Of a stretch of 39,016 nt of DNA, positions 17,282-27,327 are shown piece after piece. The stretch lies in assembly GCF_913775425.1 (NCBI RefSeq), contig NZ_CAJYIS010000031.1, forward strand, positions 1 through 39,016, read 5' to 3'. Each line of letters starts with the position of its first letter. Within the stretch, counting starts at the first letter, position 1. Position numbers and translations under genes: made by a program. The notes under the pieces were generated by a model. The model ran no database searches. It had not been told where the DNA came from and worked only from the letters and a program-made list of their open reading frames with translations. This stretch comes from an uncultured Enterococcus sp. GTDB taxonomy: Bacteria > Bacillota > Bacilli > Lactobacillales > Enterococcaceae.

Positions 17282-18640
17282 TTATTTAGATACTGCAGCT
17301 TTCTTTTTACCAAAGATTGTTAGCCCGATCAAAACAAGCAAAACTGCTACGATTCCAGTAATCACTAAGATTTGACCGCCATAATTAGCTAAGTTTCCTA
17401 AGAAAATACCTGTTACACCATAGTCTGTATCTGAGAATGAAGAACCTTGGAAACCAAGATCACCCATGACTGGCATCAATAGTAGTGGCATAAAGCTGAT
17501 AATGATTCCATGGATAAATGAACCTGCTAATGCGCCACGTACGCCACCTGTTGCATTTCCATAAACACCAGCTGTTGCACCACAGAAAAAGTGAGGTACG
17601 ACACCTGGAATGATAACCGTACTACCTGTTAATACCATGATGATCAAACTTACGATCCCACCAGCAAAACTCGTTAGGAACCCAATCAAAACAGCATTTG
17701 GTGCATATGGGAATACGATTGGACAATCTAGTGCTGGAATTGAGTTTGGTACTAATTTTTCAGAAATCCCTTTAAATGCTGGAACGATTTCTGCTAAGAT
17801 CAAACGTACACCAGCTAAGATGACGAATACACCTGCAGCAAATGTTCCTGCTTGTTGCAATGCATAGATAATATAGTTTGTTCCATTACTTAGATTTTCA
17901 GTAATATAAGCATTTCCTGTAAATAATGCTACAATCACATAAACTACTGCCATCGTGATTGTGATACTTACTGTTGAATCACGTAAAAAAGATAATCCTT
18001 TTGGAAAATTGATATCTTCTGTTGATTTTTCTTTATTTCCCACCACAGAACCGATCAAACCACTTAACGCATAACCAAAATCACCTGTATGCCCTAAAGC
18101 TACTGTGTTATTTTTTGTAATTTGTTTAGTAAAAGGTTGTGTAATCGCCGGGAAAATCGTATTAGCCAAACCTAATGCCAATCCACCAAATAATACTAGC
18201 GGAACCGCTCCCATTTTTGTAACACTTAAAATTACTGCAATCATACATGCCATATACAATGTTGCATGACCTGTTAGATAGATATACTTAAATCTAGTAA
18301 TACGTGCAATCAAAATATTGAACGCCATTCCAAAGAGCATAATTAGTGCTGTATATGTTCCGAATTTCTCTAAGGCAACAGCTACGATAACTTCATTATT
18401 TGGCACTACACCTTGCATGTTGAAGGCTACTTTAAACATTTCACCAAATGGCGCTAAGGCATTTTCAATAATGCCCGCACCAGAAGTAACCACTAAAAAA
18501 CCGACAAATGTTTTAATACCGCCCTTTACGACCGAAGCGATATCTTTCTTTTGCAATACGTTACCTAAAATCGCAATCAACGCAACTAAAATAGCTGGAG
18601 TACTTACTATATCAATAATAATATCTAAAAATCCTTGCAT
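17282..18640 (-). CDS. PTS ascorbate-type transporter subunit IIC (UlaA family)
   Basis: The 452-aa membrane permease belongs to the ascorbate/galactitol-superfamily IIC: about ten hydrophobic stretches, with TSGAGIIENALAPFGEMF near residue 53, GHTGDFGYALSGLIGSVVG near 183, and VPHFFCGATAGVYGNATGGVRGALAG near 345. It imports and, with IIB, phosphorylates a sugar or sugar acid. L-ascorbate is the textbook substrate, but the family is wider and the downstream transketolase does not settle the question. GGAGGG precedes the ATG. Confidence 0.92.
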   Translation of the reverse strand: MQGFLDIIIDIVSTPAILVALIAILGNVLQKKDIASVVKGGIKTFVGFLVVTSGAGIIENALAPFGEMFKVAFNMQGVVPNNEVIVAVALEKFGTYTALIMLFGMAFNILIARITRFKYIYLTGHATLYMACMIAVILSVTKMGAVPLVLFGGLALGLANTIFPAITQPFTKQITKNNTVALGHTGDFGYALSGLIGSVVGNKEKSTEDINFPKGLSFLRDSTVSITITMAVVYVIVALFTGNAYITENLSNGTNYIIYALQQAGTFAAGVFVILAGVRLILAEIVPAFKGISEKLVPNSIPALDCPIVFPYAPNAVLIGFLTSFAGGIVSLIIMVLTGSTVIIPGVVPHFFCGATAGVYGNATGGVRGALAGSFIHGIIISFMPLLLMPVMGDLGFQGSSFSDTDYGVTGIFLGNLANYGGQILVITGIVAVLLVLIGLTIFGKKKAAVSK

Positions 18641-18670
18641 TTGATTTCCCTCCTATTTTTGCCTATATGA

Positions 18671-18952
18671 TTACATCAATCCTTGTTTTTCGCACTCTGC
18701 TTGAACTTTTTCTTTTAATTCATCCATATCAATAATACTATCCAAAATAATGACATTTCCTAAATGTTGAGCACTATCTGCTAAATCTGCTCCTACAAAA
18801 AAGGCATCTGCGGCATCTGGTGTCGCACTTCCCATATCAAAATGAGTCACTTCTACACCTTGTACACCTAAATCATTTAATACACTTTGAATATTCATTT
18901 CTACCATAAAGCTTGATCCTAATCCTGAACTACATACGGCTGCAAATCTCAT
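18671..18952 (-). CDS. PTS ascorbate-type subunit IIB
   Basis: The 93-aa cytoplasmic phosphocarrier has the P-loop-like phosphorylation motif AVCSSGLGSSF with Cys7 as phosphocysteine. It passes phosphate from IIA to the sugar on IIC. No separate IIA gene follows; the only IIA domain nearby is the C-terminal part of the upstream regulator. Its ATG overlaps the regulator stop (ATGA). Confidence 0.93.
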   Translation of the reverse strand: MRFAAVCSSGLGSSFMVEMNIQSVLNDLGVQGVEVTHFDMGSATPDAADAFFVGADLADSAQHLGNVIILDSIIDMDELKEKVQAECEKQGLM

Positions 18953-20991
18953 TTTTCATCTTCTCCTTTAAGTATAATATTTACAATTTCTTGTTTTGTT
19001 TTGGCTTGAGTCAATTCATTTAATTTTTCTTTATTAGATAAAATCTTTGTTAGACTAGCTAGTGCTTTTAAATGAGTTTCATTGTCGATAGCTGCTAAAC
19101 AAATAAATAAATGAATCGCATGTTTTTCTTCATCTAAAAGTAAAACAGGCTGTTCCACTTTCAATAAAGACATTCCTAAATGATGAACACCATCTTCAGG
19201 ACGAGCATGGGGAAGTGCAATTCCTTGACCGATATGGATAAATGGACCGTAATCTTTGACCTTATTGATCATCGCATCGATATAACGCTCTTCAATATAA
19301 TCTTGAGCCAGTAGAGGTTTTGCTGCTAGCGCAATCGCTTCTTCCCAGTCTAATCGTTGATCTGTAATTTCGATCATGTCTTCGGTTAATAATTCAGATA
19401 ACATAGGGCGATCATCTTCCTTTCTTTTCATTTTTAAATTTAATTTTTTCTCGACTAAACGATATAATTTATCCCGATTCATCCCATTTTTAAATACGAT
19501 GTAAGGAGCTACCGTATCTAAAATATCATCAAACGTAGGAAACCAGATCTTAGATAAAAAAAAGTCTTCTTGAATTTGTCTTACCAAGAGATTTTTCTCT
19601 AGAGTAGTTAAGATAGGATCGATGACATAAAGCTTTTTGTCAGTCTTAACGGGAACACTTGAAAAAATCAAATCATACTCTTCTGAATGTTGTGCGTTGT
19701 ATTGCTCGATCGAATTTGTTTGAAAAAAATTGATCTGTGGAAATAAAGATTGTAATTCAGATTTCATGATCAAAGATGAACTGATTCCACTAGGACATAA
19801 AATCAATGCTTTCAGAGAGCTAAAATCTTTTCGTTTACGCTGTGAATTGATCTCACCACCAAAAAGAATGGTCAAATAGCCGATCTCTTCATCTGAAATC
19901 ACTTGTGTCGTAACTTTTTTTAATGGAAATAATGCACGTTTAGTTAGTTCAAACATTTCAGCATATTGGATCTTGATTTCTTCAATTAATTCATTTTCCA
20001 ACACTAATTGGTATTCGATTCTAAAAAATGCTGGAATCAGATGATGAACCAAATTCAATAATAATGCGCGAAAATCTTTAAATTGAATCGCAGCTAGCCT
20101 TTCCATTTCATAGATCATTTCGCTAGCACAATCCACTAAGAAATCAAGCGATGCTTCATTCTGATTGTTTTGTAAAAACGTCATGAAGATCATTGTGATA
20201 TAACAAATTTCTTCTTCTGAAATTTTACAATCAGATAAGATCATAAGTAATTCTTTACTATACTGAAATGAAGCTAGACTCATAATCAATTCTTTATTTG
20301 AAATCTGCCAATCTAATTCGTACTGTTGATAGCGAGTCAATAAATAGGTGATAAAAAAACTTGCTTCTTTCAAACGACTAGGTACGATCGATAATTGATA
20401 CGATTGAATAATATCTAATAACCGTTGATGGATTTCAATATAAAATAAAGCATCAATTCCTAAATAGGTTACCAGTTCTCCATTATCGCCATTCATTAAT
20501 TTTTGTAAGTAAGAATATGCGATGGAACGAATGGTCAATTCATTTCCTTCTAAATAAAATCCTGTCTTCCGCGTATAGTTTAATCCAACACCTTCCTTTT
20601 CGAGGTCCTCTCTTAATTGTTTGATATCTTTTAGGACCGTATTCTTGCTGACTTTCATGATATCTTGAAAGGAATAAATAGATAGTTCTTCTTTTTTGGC
20701 AAAGCTTATTAGATAAATCAAATATCTTCTTTCTTCTTCATTGATGAAAAAATTTTGAGGATCTTTATCGAATAACAAATATAATCCGTTCTTCACGATT
20801 CCTTTTGGCACTATGATCTGCTCATCTTTTAATGTGATCGTTTCGCCAATTGTTTGTTGGGCCACTTGATTGAACGATTTGATATTTTCGATAATTTCTA
20901 ATTCTGACATACCTGTTTTTTCAGACATATAAGATAAAGAAACTTTTTCCTTATCAAGAAAAATCAAGAATTTAAATCTGTAATCTATCAT
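18949..20991 (-). CDS. PRD-containing transcriptional activator with EIIB-like and EIIA domains (MtlR/BglG family)
   Basis: The 680-aa regulator has N-terminal helix-turn-helix regions (about 1-140), two PRD domains (about 170-280 and 290-385), a Gat-type EIIB-like domain with Cys399 in LILCPSGISSS, and an EIIA (mannitol/fructose type) domain with phosphorylatable His595 in GIALPHARPEDG. Such proteins read PTS phosphorylation state and activate the adjacent sugar operon. PRD1 shows no canonical regulatory histidines, and PRD2 keeps only the His316/His317 region, with GYLTILFGG where the second histidine would stand. Control may therefore rest on PRD2, the EIIB cysteine and the EIIA histidine, as in MtlR. 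The EIIA domain may also supply phosphate to IIB. An AGGAGC ribosome site precedes the ATG. Confidence 0.9.
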   Translation of the reverse strand: MIDYRFKFLIFLDKEKVSLSYMSEKTGMSELEIIENIKSFNQVAQQTIGETITLKDEQIIVPKGIVKNGLYLLFDKDPQNFFINEEERRYLIYLISFAKKEELSIYSFQDIMKVSKNTVLKDIKQLREDLEKEGVGLNYTRKTGFYLEGNELTIRSIAYSYLQKLMNGDNGELVTYLGIDALFYIEIHQRLLDIIQSYQLSIVPSRLKEASFFITYLLTRYQQYELDWQISNKELIMSLASFQYSKELLMILSDCKISEEEICYITMIFMTFLQNNQNEASLDFLVDCASEMIYEMERLAAIQFKDFRALLLNLVHHLIPAFFRIEYQLVLENELIEEIKIQYAEMFELTKRALFPLKKVTTQVISDEEIGYLTILFGGEINSQRKRKDFSSLKALILCPSGISSSLIMKSELQSLFPQINFFQTNSIEQYNAQHSEEYDLIFSSVPVKTDKKLYVIDPILTTLEKNLLVRQIQEDFFLSKIWFPTFDDILDTVAPYIVFKNGMNRDKLYRLVEKKLNLKMKRKEDDRPMLSELLTEDMIEITDQRLDWEEAIALAAKPLLAQDYIEERYIDAMINKVKDYGPFIHIGQGIALPHARPEDGVHHLGMSLLKVEQPVLLLDEEKHAIHLFICLAAIDNETHLKALASLTKILSNKEKLNELTQAKTKQEIVNIILKGEDEK

Positions 20992-21028
20992 CTCTTTCAG
21001 CTCCTGTCTTTACTATATAGCAGCAATT

Positions 21029-21043
21029 ATGATAACGCTATCT
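21029..21043 (+). promoter_or_regulatory. cre-like site upstream of the ascorbate-type PTS operon
   Basis: ATGATAACGCTATCT matches the Gram-positive cre consensus WTGNAANCGNWNNCW at all but one fixed position. It lies about 38 bases before the regulator start, so CcpA could repress the operon when glucose is present. Single-mismatch sites need testing. Confidence 0.45.
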
Positions 21044-21094
21044 TATTTGAGCCCATTCTAAATCTAAATTTTTGAATATAATGGACCGAACTTT

Positions 21095-21110
21095 TTTAAA
21101 CCGTTTTAAA
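21095..21110. promoter_or_regulatory. Possible operator: TTTAAA inverted pair
   Basis: TTTAAACCGTTTTAAA is a short inverted repeat about 105 bases upstream of the PRD activator gene, where an activator of this family could bind. The sequence is low in complexity, so this is weak. Confidence 0.3.
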
Positions 21111-21151
21111 TAAGATTCTATGTACAGCATAGCATAACTAGAGCTCCAAAA

Positions 21152-21194
21152 TAAAAGAGATCAAAATGAGTTTCCTCATCTTGATCTCTTTTTA
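21152..21194. terminator. Bidirectional hairpin in the intergenic scar
   Basis: AAAAGAGATCAA and TTGATCTCTTTT pair across a stem-loop that also contains ATGAG/CTCAT. It ends in a T run on the plus strand and has A residues on the other side, so it could work in both directions. It overlaps the end of a small minus-strand reading frame. Confidence 0.7.
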
Positions 21195-21265
21195 CTAACA
21201 CCATCCCATAATTTTACTAACACAGCAGCAACGACTACCATAATAAAGCCATACAGTGGCGTCAT
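21176..21265 (-). pseudogene. 29-codon membrane-like reading frame, probable permease tail
   Basis: On the minus strand an ATG at 21265 opens a 29-codon frame, MTPLYGFIMVVVAAVLVKLW followed by DGVSKKRSR. It has one hydrophobic helix and a basic tail, like the last helix of a transporter. No ribosome site is evident, and the stop lies within a terminator hairpin. I think it is the remnant 3' end of a deleted membrane-protein gene; a real small membrane protein is possible but less likely. Confidence 0.4.
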
Positions 21266-21275
21266 CTTCAAACCT

Positions 21276-21418
21276 TGATATATGCATCTAAAGTAGAATA
21301 CTCACTAAGCAAATATGGTAAAACACTAAATACAATCTTAGATCATCTTTGCACTTGGGGTGAAGCGCATGCACAAACGGTCGATAACATTGAATTCTAT
21401 GAAAAAATCGAAGCCTAA
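21276..21418 (+). pseudogene. Remnant 3' end of an HxlR-family regulator gene
   Basis: In the frame ending with TAA at 21416-21418, the sequence reads KVEYSLSKYGKTLNTILDHL then CTWGEAHAQTV. This is the characteristic C-terminal end of HxlR-type winged-helix regulators (KVEYSLTxxGxxLxPVLxxLCxWG). The helix-turn-helix portion is missing, and the frame upstream of about 21276 has no resemblance to the family. It is therefore a truncated gene, cut near 21276, still followed by its terminator. Confidence 0.75.
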
Positions 21419-21452
21419 AAAGAGCCGTCTCAAAAGTGAGATGGCTCTTTTT

Positions 21453-21455
<3 letters not shown>
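21417..21455. terminator. Bidirectional terminator of the glucosidase operon
   Basis: GAGCCGTCTCA pairs with TGAGATGGCTC around an AAAG loop, with A residues on the left and seven T residues on the right. It abuts the stop of the minus-strand glucosidase (21453) and would also have ended the lost HxlR gene. Confidence 0.88.
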
Positions 21456-23090
<1,635 letters not shown>

Positions 23091-23100
23091 CTACTATTTT

Positions 23101-23952
23101 TTATTTTACTGCTCCATCAGTTACACCAGCTATAATCCACTTTTGGAAAAAGATATAAATCAAAAGTACAGGTAAAATAACCATTAAATACGATGCAAAT
23201 GCCATATTGTATTGAGTTGAAAATTGTCCTTGAAAAATATATTGAGATAGTTGTAACGTTTGTTGATTTGGATTACTTAAAAAAATCAATGGCATTAAGA
23301 AATCATTCCAAGTCCACATAAAGCTCAAAATTGCTACAGTTGCATGAATCGGTTTGAGCATAGGGAAGATTACATGGTAAAAGATTTGCCAGGGTGTCGC
23401 ACCGTCGATTGCTGCTGCTTCATCTAATGCTTCAGGAATCTTCTTAATAAATCCTGTATATAAGAACGTGTTCATCGGTAATCCAAAAATAATATACAAG
23501 AAGGTTAAACCAAAGATATTATCCATGTTAAAAATTGAGGCCTGTTTTACTAATGGTAACATCAAAACATTAAAAGGGATAAACATTGCACTGATAAAAT
23601 AGTAATAGAGTAAGTTAAAGAGTCTCGACTTAGAGCGATTACGCGTAATTGCATAAGCTGCTAAACTATTAGTAAAAATCGTGAATACTAAATTTATCGC
23701 TGTGATAAATAAAGTATTGCCAAATTTACGTGGGTAATCCGTCAACGTCCATGCTTGACTAAAATTTTCCCAATGAAAGGTCGATGGCCATTTTAAAATA
23801 TTATCCATTTGAGAAGGATCTTTCACAGCAATCATCAAGGTCATATAAAGTGGACCAAAAATCGTGAATATCGCCAAAGCCATCAAAAGTATCGTTAAGG
23901 GCCAGTTGACGGCTCCATCATGTTTACGTAAAAATTTTTTACTTGAATTCAT
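23101..23952 (-). CDS. Sugar ABC transporter permease (MsmG-like)
   Basis: The 283-aa inner-membrane permease of the MalG/MsmG type has about six hydrophobic helices and the EAA loop ALDEAAAIDGATPWQIFYHV (about 185-205) followed by IFPMLKPIHATVAI. It forms the importer channel with the MsmF-like partner. Its ATG overlaps the end of that gene (ATGA). Substrate is inferred from the binding protein and glucosidase beside it. Confidence 0.92.
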   Translation of the reverse strand: MNSSKKFLRKHDGAVNWPLTILLMALAIFTIFGPLYMTLMIAVKDPSQMDNILKWPSTFHWENFSQAWTLTDYPRKFGNTLFITAINLVFTIFTNSLAAYAITRNRSKSRLFNLLYYYFISAMFIPFNVLMLPLVKQASIFNMDNIFGLTFLYIIFGLPMNTFLYTGFIKKIPEALDEAAAIDGATPWQIFYHVIFPMLKPIHATVAILSFMWTWNDFLMPLIFLSNPNQQTLQLSQYIFQGQFSTQYNMAFASYLMVILPVLLIYIFFQKWIIAGVTDGAVK

Positions 23953-24818
23953 CGCATATTCGCCTCTCTTTTCTCAAGAATGCGTAACTGAATGATCGAA
24001 ATCGTTACGACGACTAAAAACAAGACTACAGAGTTTGCAGATTGGTATGCAAATTGACCACCAGTAAATCCTTTTTTATAGATCAATAACGAAATCGATG
24101 TTGTAGATACTCCTGGCCCACCACCAGTCATAGCAACGATTTGATCAAACGCCATTAAAAATCCTTTGGCAGATAATACCATATTGATAGTAAAAAAAGG
24201 TGCTAGTAACGGAAACGTCACTTTTCTAAAAAGCATAAATCCACTTGCTCCATCGATATCCGCTGCTTCATAAATATCTTGATCAATCGTTTGTAGTCCA
24301 GATAAATAAATCAATGTGGTAAAAGCTAATGATTGCCATACTGTAACAACTACAATCCCGATCCAAGCGTGTTCTGTTCCTAATATATTCACACTTAAAG
24401 ATTCAACTCCTGCTGCAATCCCAAAACTTGGAAGAAGTTGTGCAAAAATAAAATTAAAAATAAATCCTACTATCAATGTCCCTAACATATAAGGAAGAAA
24501 ATAGACGGCTTTCAAAAACTTTTGAAATTTGATTTTAGCATTCAAACCTAATGCAATCCCTAGTCCAATGATATTAACTAAAATAGTTGAAACAATTGCA
24601 AATTTAAATGTAAATAAGTAGCTTTGCGCAATATCAGGATCTTTAAACATATGCAAATAATTACGAATTCCAACAAAGTTCCATTCACCATATCCGCGCC
24701 AATTTGTAAAGCTATAAAAGATACCTTGTAAAAAAGGTATCGTATGAAATAAGAAGAATACAGCAACTAATGGAAGTGTCATCCAATAAAAAGCTTTATG
24801 AATTTTCATATTTTTCAT
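23949..24818 (-). CDS. Sugar ABC transporter permease (MsmF-like)
   Basis: The 289-aa permease of the MalF/MsmF type has about six helices, the EAA loop DIYEAADIDGASGFMLFRKV, and the typical MTGGGPG segment near residue 232 before TTSISLLIYKKGF. It starts 15 bases after the binding-protein gene. No ATPase gene is present in this operon, so it probably shares a MsmK/MsiK-type ATPase encoded elsewhere. Confidence 0.92.
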   Translation of the reverse strand: MKNMKIHKAFYWMTLPLVAVFFLFHTIPFLQGIFYSFTNWRGYGEWNFVGIRNYLHMFKDPDIAQSYLFTFKFAIVSTILVNIIGLGIALGLNAKIKFQKFLKAVYFLPYMLGTLIVGFIFNFIFAQLLPSFGIAAGVESLSVNILGTEHAWIGIVVVTVWQSLAFTTLIYLSGLQTIDQDIYEAADIDGASGFMLFRKVTFPLLAPFFTINMVLSAKGFLMAFDQIVAMTGGGPGVSTTSISLLIYKKGFTGGQFAYQSANSVVLFLVVVTISIIQLRILEKREANMR

Positions 24819-24832
24819 GTCTTTTTCCCCTT

Positions 24833-26083
24833 TTATTTAATATTGGCTACATCGTAGGTATCATCCATTTTATTTAATATACGGTCGGTATTCAATTTTA
24901 GATCTTTAGAATTTTTAGTTTGATCTAATGCAAATTCAGATAGCATAGACGCAAGGTCGTATCCATTTGGTAATAAATGATCAATAAAATCGGTCACTTT
25001 TCCACCTTCAATATATGGACTGATTCCACTTAAGGAAGGTTCTGTTTGTGATACTCCTTTGATTGCTGAAAAAGCAAATTGATCATCACAATAACGAGCA
25101 AGCTGTTCCTTTTCTAAAAGAAAGTGGATAAATTCTTTTGCTTCTTTTTGATTTTTAGTTCCTTTTCCAATCATAAACATGACATCAACTCCACTTGTGA
25201 CTACATTTTTTGATGATTCATTACTAGCTGGAAGTGGAAAAATATTTATCTTTAACTCAGGATTTGCTTTCACAACTTCTGGGATCGCCCATGTTCCGTT
25301 GATTAACATTGCTGATTCTCCTTTAGCAAATGCTTGAGTACCATCTGCATAGCTTGTTCCCATTGCATCTTTTTGAGTATACGTCATTGCTTCAGCCATT
25401 TTTTCTAATACTTCCGGCCATTCATCTTGAAATTTCGTTTTGTTTTCTTTGCGATCACGTATCATTTCATCTGGAGATAATGTACCTGCGATTGGGTTGA
25501 ATAAAGCTTGTAAGGTCCAAGCGTCCTTAAAAGTACCTTCGATTGGTGTGATATTATTTTCTTTGAAAATTTGACAAACTTGAATAAATTCGTCCCAAGT
25601 TTGAGGGATTTCAAGATTATATCGCTTGAATAATTCTTCGTTATAAATGACACCAGATGCATTCGCTACATAAGGAACACCATAAAGTTTTGTCCGATCT
25701 TGTTGTAGATCTTGAGTCATTTTTTTATACGCTGGGAGAATATCTTGAACAAAGGATTCGTCGGATAGATCTTCTAACATTCCTACATTGGCAAGCTCAG
25801 TATATGTCACATCTCCACCGTACGCAATAATCGTTGGAATATCATCTTTAACTAAACGCGTACGTAAAACCGTTCCCGCATCTGCAGGTGTACTTAAGAC
25901 AATTTTAACATCTGGATGACTGGCTTCATATTCATCAACAAACTGCTTTAAAATAACTTGATTTTCTGATTTACTACTGAAAAATTCTACTTTTTTTTTC
26001 CCTTGATCTGCAGTAGAACTACAACTAGACAAAAAAATGGTAGCGATTACACTGAAAGCCAAAAAAATAATTTTTTTATTCAT
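24833..26083 (-). CDS. Sugar-binding lipoprotein of the ABC importer (MsmE-like)
   Basis: The 416-aa extracellular solute-binding protein (family 1) has a lipoprotein signal peptide with lipobox LSSC (Cys21). The mature part shows KVEFFSSKSENQVILKQFVD, IPTIIAYGG, LYGVPYVANASGVIYNEELF, GESAMLINGTWAIPEV and FIHFLLEKEQLARY, the usual sequence landmarks of carbohydrate-binding SBPs. It delivers an oligosaccharide, probably alpha-1,6-linked given the downstream glucosidase. It is the first gene after the operators. Confidence 0.91.
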   Translation of the reverse strand: MNKKIIFLAFSVIATIFLSSCSSTADQGKKKVEFFSSKSENQVILKQFVDEYEASHPDVKIVLSTPADAGTVLRTRLVKDDIPTIIAYGGDVTYTELANVGMLEDLSDESFVQDILPAYKKMTQDLQQDRTKLYGVPYVANASGVIYNEELFKRYNLEIPQTWDEFIQVCQIFKENNITPIEGTFKDAWTLQALFNPIAGTLSPDEMIRDRKENKTKFQDEWPEVLEKMAEAMTYTQKDAMGTSYADGTQAFAKGESAMLINGTWAIPEVVKANPELKINIFPLPASNESSKNVVTSGVDVMFMIGKGTKNQKEAKEFIHFLLEKEQLARYCDDQFAFSAIKGVSQTEPSLSGISPYIEGGKVTDFIDHLLPNGYDLASMLSEFALDQTKNSKDLKLNTDRILNKMDDTYDVANIK

Positions 26084-26099
26084 CCTTAATCCCTCTCCC

Positions 26100-26117
26100 A
26101 GGTGTTACGTCACACCT
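26100..26117. promoter_or_regulatory. Operator 1 of the msm-like operon
   Basis: AGGTGTTACGTCACACCT is an 18-base inverted repeat, palindromic at 16 of 18 positions, with the central CG typical of LacI-family operators. It lies between the promoter and the SBP start codon, and shares its half-site AGGTGT with operator 2. Confidence 0.82.
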
Positions 26118-26131
26118 AACTTTATTTTTAA

Positions 26132-26151
26132 AAGGTGTCACGTGACACCTT
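26132..26151. promoter_or_regulatory. Operator 2 of the msm-like operon
   Basis: AAGGTGTCACGTGACACCTT is a perfect 20-base palindrome with a central CG. It begins 8 bases downstream of the -10 box, across the transcription start. Centre-to-centre spacing to operator 1 is about 33 bp, near three helical turns, so the LacI protein could bind both cooperatively. Confidence 0.88.
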
Positions 26152-26159
26152 ACGGGAAA

Positions 26160-26188
26160 AGTATAGCATCTGACAAATAAATGGTCAA
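26160..26188 (-). promoter_or_regulatory. Promoter of the msm-like operon
   Basis: TTGACC (26183-26188) and TATACT (26160-26165) are separated by exactly 17 bp on the minus strand, a near-consensus sigma-A promoter. A strong promoter under two operators fits negative control by the LacI-type repressor. Confidence 0.85.
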
Positions 26189-26196
26189 GATGCTTT

Positions 26197-27219
26197 TTAA
26201 ATTTTCGTAACAGACTCTCCGATGATCAATTCAACTGGAATTGATACTGAAGACAAATTATTTTTACCTTCTTTAATTGCTTGCAATACTAATTGGATGG
26301 CCGCATTTGCTTTTGCTATTACATTTTGTTTTATAACTGTTAAGCGTGGTACTGCGTATTGCGAAAGTAAAGTTCCGTCAAAACTGATAATTGATAGTTC
26401 AGATGGGATGCCTATTTTTGCTTCATGAAATTTTGATATCGCTTGTACTGCTAATAAATCAGATGCAAAAAATAATGCTGTATAGGACTGGATTTTGGTA
26501 GCGATAAAATCATCTAAATATGTGTGATAGTCTTTTCTCATAGCTGGAACTGGTAGCCATTTAGCATCACACTGCCCACTAACAAAGGTATCGATAAATC
26601 CTTGTCCTCTAACTGCATCTAAACCTTCTATTATCTCTTCTTCACCCGCTTGTGCTAAAAATGCTACACGTTTGTGTCCGTTTTTCATCAAATATTTACC
26701 TGCTAAGCAACCACCATGATAATCATCGATTCCAACGTTCATCTGGGATAACTGTTTACCTTGTTGATACATATCTAAAAAGACAACAGGTACATTGAGT
26801 TTTTCACGCCAGACTTCTACTTCTTTTATATGCGATCCGGATATAATCAATCCTTCTAAATTCCACATTTCTACTAAACGTAGACCTTCTTCAACCGTAG
26901 AAATACGCCGAAACATCATAAAGTAACCGGCATCTGAAATACTACGTTCAACTGCTTGTAAAAATTCACCTTGGTAAGGGTTGTCATAAACATGATCTGT
27001 GACTGCAGTAGAATCTTGAATAATTACTCCGATGATTTTCGATCCATGTTTTGCCAGTAACCGCCCACCCATATGTGCAGTATAGTTAGTTTCTTTTAAT
27101 GCTTTGTTCACTTTATCTTGAGTCTCCTTAGATACTTTTCCTACTCGACCATGGATTACATTAGCAACAGTAGTGGGACTCACACCAGTCATCGCAGCAA
27201 TATCTTTAATTGTTGTCAT
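26197..27219 (-). CDS. LacI-family transcriptional repressor
   Basis: The 340-aa protein has an N-terminal LacI helix-turn-helix (TTIKDIAAMTGVSPTTVANVI, residues 2-22) and a periplasmic-binding-type effector domain (about 60-340: KIIGVIIQDSTAV, GLIISGS, VVFLDM, VGIDDYHGGCLAGKYL, ALFFASDLLAVQAI, LSIISFDGTLLS). It probably represses the downstream importer/glucosidase operon through the two CG-centred palindromes, released by the imported sugar or its product. It has its own promoter, and the operon promoter begins just after its stop. Confidence 0.93.
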   Translation of the reverse strand: MTTIKDIAAMTGVSPTTVANVIHGRVGKVSKETQDKVNKALKETNYTAHMGGRLLAKHGSKIIGVIIQDSTAVTDHVYDNPYQGEFLQAVERSISDAGYFMMFRRISTVEEGLRLVEMWNLEGLIISGSHIKEVEVWREKLNVPVVFLDMYQQGKQLSQMNVGIDDYHGGCLAGKYLMKNGHKRVAFLAQAGEEEIIEGLDAVRGQGFIDTFVSGQCDAKWLPVPAMRKDYHTYLDDFIATKIQSYTALFFASDLLAVQAISKFHEAKIGIPSELSIISFDGTLLSQYAVPRLTVIKQNVIAKANAAIQLVLQAIKEGKNNLSSVSIPVELIIGESVTKI

Positions 27220-27253
27220 CTCTTCACATCCCTTATATGTACTCTTATTTTTC

Positions 27254-27281
27254 AGTGTAACAGGATTTTAACTTTTTTCAA
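27254..27281 (-). promoter_or_regulatory. Promoter of the LacI-type gene
   Basis: TTGAAA (27276-27281) and TACACT (27254-27259) with a 16-bp spacer on the minus strand, about 35 bases before the start codon. No AGGTGT half-sites are seen here, so autoregulation is not indicated. Confidence 0.6.
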
Positions 27282-27289
27282 ATCCAAAG

Positions 27290-27319
27290 AGCCACAGCTA
27301 ATAATTTTTTGCTGTGGCT
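27290..27319 (-). terminator. Hairpin after the surface-protein operon
   Basis: AGCCACAGC (27290-27298) pairs with GCTGTGGCT (27311-27319) across an AT-rich loop just after the 801-aa gene. The following T run on the minus strand is weak (CTCTTTGGATTT), so termination efficiency is uncertain. Confidence 0.6.
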
Positions 27320-27327
27320 AGCTCGAA

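Noticed and set aside
21084-21096. CCGAAC near the ascorbate-type PTS operon as a second PurBox
   Set aside because: Only the CCGAAC core and right flank match; three of four left-flank positions fail, and it points away from the operon.
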